DNA from: Microcaldota archaeon
Lineage (GTDB): Archaea; Micrarchaeota; Micrarchaeia; Micrarchaeales; CABMGC01
Length of the DNA: 53,597 nucleotides
Direction of reading: 5' to 3'
Assembly: GCA_028867135.1 (NCBI GenBank)
Contig: JAGWGW010000001.1
Coordinates: 1 to 53,597, forward strand
In this document: positions 48,131 through 53,597 of the stretch, piece after piece
Position numbering within the stretch: the first letter of the stretch is position 1
Layout of the letters: every line of letters begins with the position of its first letter
The notes under the pieces: model-generated
The model's database searches: none
Told to the model about the DNA's origin: nothing
Seen by the model: the letters and a program-made list of their open reading frames with translations, nothing else
Position numbers and translations under genes: made by a program

Positions 48131-48652
48131 ATGAAAGTCGCGCTGCTTGTTGCCCCTAAACAGTTCCGTGACGAGTCGGTTTCGCATTCGCTGCCGATGC
48201 TGGAAAAGTGGGGAGTGTCGCCTACGCTCGTAAGCTACTCGACTCATGACTGTGTCGGATACAGGGGAGCCGTATACAAGGTCGGATTGAACGGCGGAAA
48301 GCTGCACCCCGACGATTTTGATGCGATAATCCTTGTAGACGGTCCGGGAGTCGACACCTACAAGCTGTACGACTTCAGGCCTTTGCTCGATATCATGAAG
48401 CTGTTTGCGCAGAAGGGCAAGCTGATTGCGACCGTGGGCAACGCGGTCAAGATAATCGCTAGGGCGAACATAATAACAGGGGTGAAGATAGCGACCCCGA
48501 GGGACGAGGAATCCAGGAGGCTTGTCGTCCTTTACAGGGGCGTTGAATCCGACAAGCACCTTGAGCTCGACAAGAACATAATGACGCTCAACGATGGCGA
48601 GAAGATAGAGGAGATGACTGACATGCTCCTTGGCAAGCTAGGAGCCAAGTGA
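48131..48652 (+). CDS. DJ-1/PfpI-like protein lacking the catalytic cysteine
   Basis: A 173-residue protein with the DJ-1/PfpI fold: VALLVAPKQFRDES, DDFDAIILVDGPGVDT, then LIATVGNAVKIIARANIITG at the nucleophile elbow. Active members have a Cys followed by His here (ICHGP); this protein has Gly-Asn, so it cannot work as a Cys-dependent protease or glyoxalase. The rest of the fold (LFAQKGKLIA, ARANIITG) is conserved. It may be a binding or regulatory protein. The 3' end overlaps the convergent RNase P gene by 15 bp. Confidence 0.75.
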   Translation: MKVALLVAPKQFRDESVSHSLPMLEKWGVSPTLVSYSTHDCVGYRGAVYKVGLNGGKLHPDDFDAIILVDGPGVDTYKLYDFRPLLDIMKLFAQKGKLIATVGNAVKIIARANIITGVKIATPRDEESRRLVVLYRGVESDKHLELDKNIMTLNDGEKIEEMTDMLLGKLGAK

Positions 48653-48970
48653 TCCTTTTCCCATGTATATCCTTGACTGGCTGCCGCACTCGCACCTGTA
48701 TATCGAATAGCCTCTCTTTGCCAATATCCTTACTGTGCATGTGACTCCTGGGATAAGGAGGTTGCCGCATTTTTTGCATATCCTCTCCTTTATCGTTCTG
48801 TTGAGCTTCACGTTGTAGTGGCTGCTTATGAGCCTCATGAGCCTTACGTACCTTTTGCCCAAGGCCCTTGATTCGCCGCTATTCTCATGGAACCTTTCAG
48901 TCGAAAGCTCGAATAGCCTCTCTATCCTCTCGCTTGCTATCTTCTCTATCAGTTTCGTGTTCTTTGGCAT
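48638..48970 (-). CDS. rnp4: RNase P protein component 4 (Rpp21/Rpr2)
   Basis: A 110-residue zinc-binding protein subunit of archaeal RNase P, which removes 5' leaders from pre-tRNA. The two N-terminal helices (ERIERLFELS, YVRLMRLISSHYNVKL) precede a zinc ribbon formed by RICKKCGNLLIPGVTC and YRCECGSQSR. The KERICKKCGNLLIPG string is strongly diagnostic. It lies 9 bp after the Rieske gene in the same direction. Confidence 0.92.
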   Translation of the reverse strand: MPKNTKLIEKIASERIERLFELSTERFHENSGESRALGKRYVRLMRLISSHYNVKLNRTIKERICKKCGNLLIPGVTCTVRILAKRGYSIYRCECGSQSRIYMGKGSLGS

Positions 48971-48979
48971 GCTACCATT

Positions 48980-49297
48980 TCACATTTCTACGGTTATTTC
49001 GCCCGTCATCTCATCGACCCTGCACGCATAGGTGCTTATGTCGGTGACCCACGAAGTGCTCTCGTTCGCCTTGCCTGTCTCTATGTCGAACGCCCCTGCG
49101 TGCATCGGGCATATGAGTTCCTTCTTGTCTATGTATCCGTCTCCAAGTATGCCCTGCTCGTGGGTGCAGTAGCCTTGCAGCGCGTACAGCTTGCCTTCAA
49201 GGGCGACGAGTGCTATCTTTGTGCCTGCAACATCGACGGCCTTGACCTCTCCGTCGCTGATATCGCTCCTGTTCAGGTCCAGCTTGTATTCCGCCAC
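48980..49297 (-). CDS. Rieske-type [2Fe-2S] ferredoxin
   Basis: A soluble Rieske protein of about 105 residues. The cluster ligands are CTH (YCTHEQGILG) and CPMH (LICPMHAGAFDIETG), the Cys-His/Cys-His pattern of Rieske ferredoxins. There is no membrane anchor and no partner oxygenase in the window. It could feed electrons to an oxygenase or to a desaturase-like enzyme elsewhere. The frame opens at GTG 49306, whose first base overlaps the upstream TAG stop. GTG 49297 is preferred because GTGGT then provides a ribosome-binding site, as before vapC. Confidence 0.85.
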   Translation of the reverse strand: MAEYKLDLNRSDISDGEVKAVDVAGTKIALVALEGKLYALQGYCTHEQGILGDGYIDKKELICPMHAGAFDIETGKANESTSWVTDISTYACRVDEMTGEITVEM

Positions 49298-49305
49298 TAT
49301 TACCA

Positions 49306-50040
49306 CTATTTCTTCCTGCGCAGGAGCGAGATGACTATGTATGCAGCTGCGATTATCACTATCGCGGCTATGATGAGCGCGTATGCTATGTTCCCGCCCT
49401 GCGTTCCGCTCTTGACCGTCGTGTTCTGCGACCGGTTGGTTGCGTTGCCAGCTGTATTCGGTATGGTAAGGTAGGTGGTCTGCGTGGCGTTAGTTGAAGC
49501 GCTGGCGCTCTGGTTCTGGTACGGCGGAACGGTTGTGGATACCGTGTAGTTCACGAAGTTCCCTGAGAAGTTCTTCGGAGTGTAGGTTGCGTTCGAGCTG
49601 GGCGAATTGCTTGAGCTGTTTGTCTCAGCGAGCATTGTCTGGTTCAGCACTATAACGTTGACGACCTCGTCGTACACCGTGGGGTCCCCTCCGGATGCGT
49701 TCAGGTCTATCTGGTACAGCCCCAGCCTTGCGCTCGGGGATACGCTTACATTAAGGTAACCGAAGAACGTCGGCACGTTCGAGGGGTTTGTAAGCGTGGT
49801 CATTATCCCGTAGCGGCCTAGCTGCGCGCTGTTCCTGATGTTTATCGTTGTCGTGGAGTAGTTGCCGTTTGTCAGCAATAGCACGTATCCGATCGAATTC
49901 GTTGTGCCGGGCAGGAGGATTGCGGTATAGTTGTCCATGAGCAGCGTCGAATTGCCCTTTCCCTGCATTGCCGCGCCCTGCGAATACGCAATAGAGGCTA
50001 TGCAAATTGACAGGATGAACGCCAGCAGCGGTTTCTGCAT
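49306..50040 (-). CDS. secreted Ser/Thr-rich protein with C-terminal membrane anchor
   Basis: A 244-residue type I membrane protein. Signal peptide KPLLAFILSICIASIAYSQ; an external strand-rich domain of about 125 residues (LLPGTTNSIGYVLLLTNGN, SPSARLGLYQIDLN) resembling an immunoglobulin-like or NEW3 fold; a Ser/Thr/Asn-rich stalk (about 140-210); a membrane helix near 218-238; a basic end (LLRRKK). Many N-glycosylation sequons. No specific family. It lies 43 bp after dnaJ and directly before the Rieske gene, so it may be read by the heat-shock operon promoter. Confidence 0.6.
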   Translation of the reverse strand: MQKPLLAFILSICIASIAYSQGAAMQGKGNSTLLMDNYTAILLPGTTNSIGYVLLLTNGNYSTTTINIRNSAQLGRYGIMTTLTNPSNVPTFFGYLNVSVSPSARLGLYQIDLNASGGDPTVYDEVVNVIVLNQTMLAETNSSSNSPSSNATYTPKNFSGNFVNYTVSTTVPPYQNQSASASTNATQTTYLTIPNTAGNATNRSQNTTVKSGTQGGNIAYALIIAAIVIIAAAYIVISLLRRKK

Positions 50041-50083
50041 GCAACCGATAGTCTATTCCAAATCAATAATATAAGCCTTGGCT

Positions 50084-50803
50084 TTACCTGAAGAAGCCGG
50101 ATTTTCTCCTCGATTCCCCTGTATCCTCTCCTACCTTGTTGACCCTTATCCTTACCCTTTCTATGACGCTTACGATGCCATTGCCATTGCATGTCCTGCA
50201 GCTTTTTTCATAAACCCTGCCTCTCCCTTTGCATCGCTCGCATGTCGTTATCGCCTCGAACCTTCCGAAGAAGGAATTCTGCTGGATGCGCCTCCTGCCG
50301 CTGCCGTTGCACGATGAGCACTGGACCTGCTTTGAACCTGGTTCTCCTCCGGAGCCCTTGCACGTCGGGCATTTCTTGTTGCGCTGTATGTCGTACTCCC
50401 TGTCGAGCCCCTTCTCTATGTCGTCAAACGGCACCGAGAAATTGACCGCTGACTGAACCTGCTGCTCGCCGGGCATGCCTCCGAACGGCCCTCCACCGAA
50501 CCCGAAGCCCTCGAAGCCTTCCATGTTCTTGAATATGTCCTCGAAGTTGAAGTTCCTGAATATGTCTTCCTCTGTGTACCTCCTCCCGAAGCCCGAGGGC
50601 CCGAACGAGTCGTACTCCCTCCTTTTTTCCTCGTCGCCGAGAACGGCGTATGCCTCGTTTATCTCTTTGAACTTCTCAACGCTAGATTTGTCCTTGTTAA
50701 CATCGGGATGGTACTTCAGCGCGAGCTCCCTATACGCGTGCTTTATCTGGTCCTGAGTGGCGCTTTTAGGGACTCCGAGCACGTCATAATAATTCTTTGC
50801 CAT
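50084..50803 (-). CDS. dnaJ: DnaJ co-chaperone lacking the C-terminal domains
   Basis: A 239-residue DnaJ (Hsp40). The J domain is intact with HPD at residues 32-34 (LKYHPDVN). It is followed by a Gly/Phe-rich region with many acidic residues ([10 protein letters not shown]), the start of the substrate-binding domain ([18 protein letters not shown]) and all four CxxCxGxG zinc-finger repeats. The protein then ends at [20 protein letters not shown] plus SGFFR, where about 130 residues of peptide-binding and dimerisation domain normally follow. Neither other frame restores homology before the next gene 43 bp later, so it seems to be a real shortened form or an old truncation. Confidence 0.88.
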   Translation of the reverse strand: MAKNYYDVLGVPKSATQDQIKHAYRELALKYHPDVNKDKSSVEKFKEINEAYAVLGDEEKRREYDSFGPSGFGRRYTEEDIFRNFNFEDIFKNMEGFEGFGFGGGPFGGMPGEQQVQSAVNFSVPFDDIEKGLDREYDIQRNKKCPTCKGSGGEPGSKQVQCSSCNGSGRRRIQQNSFFGRFEAITTCERCKGRGRVYEKSCRTCNGNGIVSVIERVRIRVNKVGEDTGESRRKSGFFR

Positions 50804-50817
50804 GTGCTACACTATTT

Positions 50818-52659
50818 TCAATTGGCCGACGGTCCTTCAGGGCCGCTCTCTGGGCCAGGCTGCGGACCTGGGCCTTGGTCCTGCCCTGGTTCCGGACCCG
50901 CGCCAGCTCCCTGCTGGCCGTAGACATTCGAGCCTATCTCGCTTAGCGCGTCACGTAGCTCGTCGGTCTTCCGCTTCATGTCATCGTAGTTGGTTCCCTT
51001 GATGGATTCGTCAAGCTCCTTCTTGAGATTCTCAATCTTCTCAGAAAGCTCCTTAGGTATCTTCTCCTTGTAGTCCTTGAGGGTTTTCTCGGTCATGTAG
51101 GACAGCGACTCTGCATCGTTCTTGATTTGCGCCTGCTCCAGAAACGCCTTGTCCTCAGCTGCGTACTGCTCAGCCTCCTTTACCTTCTTCTCTATGTCAT
51201 CCCTGTTCATCTTGTTCGGCGCGACGACCCGCATCGACTGCTCCTTGCCCGTTGCCTTGTCCTTCGCGTTGACATGCAGTATGCCGTTGGCGTCGATGTC
51301 GAACGTGACCTCTATCTGCGGAACCCCTCTTCTTGCAGGAGGGAGTCCTGTAAGGGAGAAGCTCCCCAGCAGTATGTTGTCCTTTGCGGATGTCCTCTCA
51401 CCCTGCAGTATCTTTATGTCAACAGCAGGCTGGTTGTCCTCGGCTGTAGAGAATACCTGCGTCTTCTTTATCGGTATCGTTGTATTCCTGTCTATGAGCC
51501 TTGTCATGACCCCCCCAAGGGTCTCTATTCCTAGGGATAGCGGCGTGACATCGAGAAGGACTATGTCCTTCACCTCCCCTGTGAGCACTCCTGCCTGCAC
51601 AGCTGCACCGAAAGCCACAGCTTCCATCGGGTCTACACCCCTCTCTATCTTCTTTCCCAGGAGCTGCTCCACGTATCTCTGCACTATCGGCATCCTGGTA
51701 GGCCCTCCTACAAGTATCACCTTGTCTATGCCGCTTGGCTCGAGCTTTGCATCCTTTAGCGCCTGCACCACGGGCTTTGTAGTCTTATCCACTATGGGGA
51801 GCACTATCTCCTCGAGCTTCGCCCTGCTGAGCGTGTGGGTGAAGTGCACAGGCGAGTTGCCTGCGCCCATTGTAAGGAAAGGCAGGTTTATCTCGCTTGA
51901 GAGCGTCGTTGAAAGCTCTATCTTTGCCTTCTCCGCGGCTTCCCTCAGCCTCTGCATCGCCTGGCTGTCCTTCGATATGTCTATTCCGGAATCCTTCTTT
52001 ACCTGCTCAAGCAGATAAGCCACAACTGAATTGTCCATGTCTGTGCCTCCGAGCTTGGTATCGCCGCTTGTCGACCTTACCTCGAAGACGCCCTTCCCGA
52101 ACTCCATGATCGTGACATCAAGAGTCCCGCCTCCGAAGTCGTACACGAGTATCTTCATGTCCTTTCCGGTCTTGTCCACACCGTAAGCAAGTGCAGCGGC
52201 TGTCGGCTCGTTCACGAGCCTTACAACCTCAAGCCCCGCTATCTCTCCTGCATCCTTGGTTGCCTGCCTCTGGTTGTCGTTGAAGTATGCAGGCACTGTT
52301 ATGACCGCTTTCTTGACCTCCTCCCCAAGGAATGCCTCGGCGTCCTTCTTTATCTTCTGCAACAGTATCGCCGAAAGCTCCTGGGGCGTGTAGTCCTTGC
52401 CTAGTATCTTGTACTTGTAGCTCTCCCCCATCCTTCTCTTGAAAGCCGTTACCGTGCCGTCTGGGTTAGCAACAGCCTGCCTCTTGGCGGGCTCTCCCAC
52501 AAGCCTGTCTCCATTCTTCGTGAATGCTACGTAGCTTGGGAATGACTTGCCGTATAGCGATGTTCCTTCAGCGCTAGGTATTAGCACAGGTCTTCCTCCT
52601 TCCAGTACTGCCGCAGCGCTATTACTCGTCCCAAGGTCGATTCCTACGATTTTGCTCAT
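50818..52659 (-). CDS. dnaK: molecular chaperone DnaK (Hsp70)
   Basis: A 613-residue Hsp70. Nucleotide-binding signatures are [54 protein letters not shown] and [11 protein letters not shown]. The linker [17 protein letters not shown], substrate-binding strands and helical lid follow. The C-terminus ends in a Gly/Pro/Gln tail rather than the bacterial EEVKD. It is the central gene of a grpE-dnaK-dnaJ operon preceded by a winged-helix regulator. Hsp70 systems in archaea are of bacterial origin. Confidence 0.97.
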   Translation of the reverse strand: MSKIVGIDLGTSNSAAAVLEGGRPVLIPSAEGTSLYGKSFPSYVAFTKNGDRLVGEPAKRQAVANPDGTVTAFKRRMGESYKYKILGKDYTPQELSAILLQKIKKDAEAFLGEEVKKAVITVPAYFNDNQRQATKDAGEIAGLEVVRLVNEPTAAALAYGVDKTGKDMKILVYDFGGGTLDVTIMEFGKGVFEVRSTSGDTKLGGTDMDNSVVAYLLEQVKKDSGIDISKDSQAMQRLREAAEKAKIELSTTLSSEINLPFLTMGAGNSPVHFTHTLSRAKLEEIVLPIVDKTTKPVVQALKDAKLEPSGIDKVILVGGPTRMPIVQRYVEQLLGKKIERGVDPMEAVAFGAAVQAGVLTGEVKDIVLLDVTPLSLGIETLGGVMTRLIDRNTTIPIKKTQVFSTAEDNQPAVDIKILQGERTSAKDNILLGSFSLTGLPPARRGVPQIEVTFDIDANGILHVNAKDKATGKEQSMRVVAPNKMNRDDIEKKVKEAEQYAAEDKAFLEQAQIKNDAESLSYMTEKTLKDYKEKIPKELSEKIENLKKELDESIKGTNYDDMKRKTDELRDALSEIGSNVYGQQGAGAGPEPGQDQGPGPQPGPESGPEGPSAN

Positions 52660-52667
52660 ATTCTCAC

Positions 52668-53186
52668 CTATTGTTTTTCCTCTTTTTCTCCCTTCTTTGC
52701 CGCGCCCTTCGATATCATCACAGACGCAGGCCTTAACATGATGTCATTGAGCATGTAACCTTTCCTTATTACCTCTATTATCGTTCCTTCGGGTTTTTCG
52801 CTCTCCTTTGCGAGCATTATCTCGTGCTTGTACGGGTCGAAATTTCCGTCGGCGTCTATCTCCTTCAGCCCCAGCGACTTCAGCGAGCTCATGAAATTCG
52901 AGAATATCAACGCAACGCCCCTGGAGCCCTCGTCATTCTTCATCGACTCGATTGCAAGCTCAAATTCATCCAGTGTTGGCAGCAGCTTTGTTATCGCCTC
53001 TGCCTTTCCTATGCTCCTTGCACTCTCGGATTCCTTTGCAACCCTTTTCTTGTAGTTGTCGAATTCGGCAGCGAGCCTGAGCAGTCTGTCCTTTACCGCT
53101 GCGGCGTCCTCCTGCTCCTCTTTCTCCTTTCCGTTCTTTTTGACGTCTTCATTCTTGCTATTGTCTTCTTCCTTTCCTTCTTCCAT
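52668..53186 (-). CDS. grpE: nucleotide-exchange factor GrpE
   Basis: A GrpE of about 172 residues, which releases ADP from DnaK. The charged N-terminal region is followed by the long dimerisation helix ([19 protein letters not shown]), the four-helix part ([15 protein letters not shown]) and the beta-domain ([38 protein letters not shown]). The frame opens at ATG 53192, but GAGGAG spacing favours ATG 53186. Its start overlaps the end of the upstream regulator gene by about 30 bp, so the operon is tightly packed. Confidence 0.93.
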   Translation of the reverse strand: MEEGKEEDNSKNEDVKKNGKEKEEQEDAAAVKDRLLRLAAEFDNYKKRVAKESESARSIGKAEAITKLLPTLDEFELAIESMKNDEGSRGVALIFSNFMSSLKSLGLKEIDADGNFDPYKHEIMLAKESEKPEGTIIEVIRKGYMLNDIMLRPASVMISKGAAKKGEKEEKQ

Positions 53187-53592
53187 AAGCATTCTCCTCG
53201 AACAACGTATCCATCTTCTGGGCGAACTCTATGAGCCTGCTGAACTCTCTTTCAATGTCTGCCTGCAACTCCTGCATCGTGCTCTCCATGTCATCGGATC
53301 TTAGGTAATATTTCCTGCCTTTTCTCACCACGAGGCCAGAGTATATGAACCTGTTCAAATGGTATATCACTGTGCTTCGCGGCACCGAGAGCTTCTCATT
53401 CAGCACCTTGCTCGTTACCCCGGAGCCGTTTATGCTGCTTGCGACTATCTCCTTGAATATGGTAGGCTCGACATCGTCTCCCTTCTTGGTTCCTATGTCG
53501 AATACCTGACAGAAGTACTGAAGGAGGGCTTCCTGGCTCTCCTTTCCAGGCTTGCCTATCTGCCTTATTACTATCTTCTCCTCTCCGGCCAT
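53158..53592 (-). CDS. winged-helix regulator, candidate heat-shock repressor
   Basis: A 144-residue regulator. The winged helix spans about residues 40-100, with IVASSINGSGVTSKVLNEKL and SVPRSTVIYHLNRFIYSGLV (recognition region) and a wing VVRKGRKYYL, as in ArsR/MarR-like archaeal regulators. A C-terminal helix (MQELQADIEREFSRLIEFAQ) likely mediates dimerisation. It overlaps grpE and heads grpE-dnaK-dnaJ, the position hrcA holds in many bacteria, but it is not related to HrcA. Its role as repressor is inferred from position. The promoter lies beyond the window edge; the ATG begins 5 bp from the end. Confidence 0.75.
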   Translation of the reverse strand: MAGEEKIVIRQIGKPGKESQEALLQYFCQVFDIGTKKGDDVEPTIFKEIVASSINGSGVTSKVLNEKLSVPRSTVIYHLNRFIYSGLVVRKGRKYYLRSDDMESTMQELQADIEREFSRLIEFAQKMDTLFEENAYGRRKGRRQ

Positions 53593-53597
53593 ACAAC

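Noticed and set aside
50041-50170. Frameshift explanation for the short DnaJ
   Set aside because: The other frames after the zinc finger do not give DnaJ C-terminal sequence, and the next gene starts 43 bp later, leaving no room for the missing domains.
1-53597. CRISPR arrays, insertion sequences, integrases, prophage genes or rRNA
   Set aside because: No regularly spaced direct repeats, transposase or integrase motifs, phage structural genes or rRNA sequence were recognised in the window.

Overview
The window looks like a piece of an archaeal chromosome, most likely from a DPANN archaeon of the Micrarchaeota (ARMAN-like) kind. The archaeal assignment rests on ribosomal protein L10e, archaeal-type GlyRS and ProRS, PCNA, fibrillarin and Nop5, Trm1, Dph2, RtcB, the Rpp21 subunit of RNase P, a DUF357 protein, an intron-containing tRNA-Trp, and TATA boxes placed for leaderless transcripts. 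The Micrarchaeota guess is an inference from the hallmark pilin-like N-terminus QSAMEYLMTYGWAIL, present in three proteins, and from strong compaction. No rRNA, CRISPR array, insertion sequence or prophage was seen. No stretch above 300 bases lacks a gene.

Layout. 1-5.4 kb: a tandem V4R-domain pair, a protein with complete class I terpene-synthase metal motifs, a VapBC-like toxin-antitoxin pair, a nickel superoxide dismutase with its dedicated maturation protease, L10e and a RelE/RHH-like toxin-antitoxin pair. 5.4-12.6 kb: type 1 isopentenyl-diphosphate isomerase divergent from dph2, a pilin-like protein, a glyS-ogg-translin operon, a Nop5-like protein with an unclear 5' end, and a LamG protein with a class III signal peptide. 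12.7-22.5 kb: a radical SAM protein of the tetraether lipid synthase (Tes) type with a Cys/His/Gly tail, a RecJ-like DHH phosphoesterase translationally coupled to a Cys-rich surface protein, a KaiC-like ATPase, an XRE regulator, a cation/Ca2+ exchanger and a Nudix hydrolase. 22.5-30.9 kb: a second Nudix protein, tRNA-Trp(CCA) with a 67-nt intron, proline dehydrogenase-HAD-ProRS, a 2H phosphoesterase, tRNA-Gln, and the Lhr helicase with its companion phosphoesterase. 30.9-40.5 kb: a soluble GAF/PAS histidine kinase and a response regulator with a degenerate GGDEF-like domain, fibrillarin, GH15 glucoamylase-like enzyme, RtcB and tRNA-Leu(CAA) carrying an apparent 13-nt insertion in its T-loop. 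40.5-53.6 kb: a C39-like protein without the nucleophile, a frameshifted gene, carbamate kinase, Trm1, DUF357, a second LamG surface protein, PCNA, a large repeat-bearing surface protein, a DJ-1-like protein without its cysteine, RNase P Rpp21, a Rieske ferredoxin and a winged-helix/grpE/dnaK/short dnaJ operon.

How it fits together. Much of the content is RNA maturation (Nop5, fibrillarin, RtcB, Trm1, Rpp21, intron-bearing tRNAs), oxygen tolerance (NiSOD, OGG, Nudix, proline dehydrogenase, Rieske) and membrane or surface structure (Idi, terpene-synthase-like protein, Tes-like protein, pilin-like and Cys-rich surface proteins). Two structural patterns stand out. First, five divergent gene pairs 52-63 bp apart each share one central AT-rich element about 25-34 bp from both starts, which looks like a compact bidirectional promoter. 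Second, convergent gene ends overlap by 14-23 bp at three places.
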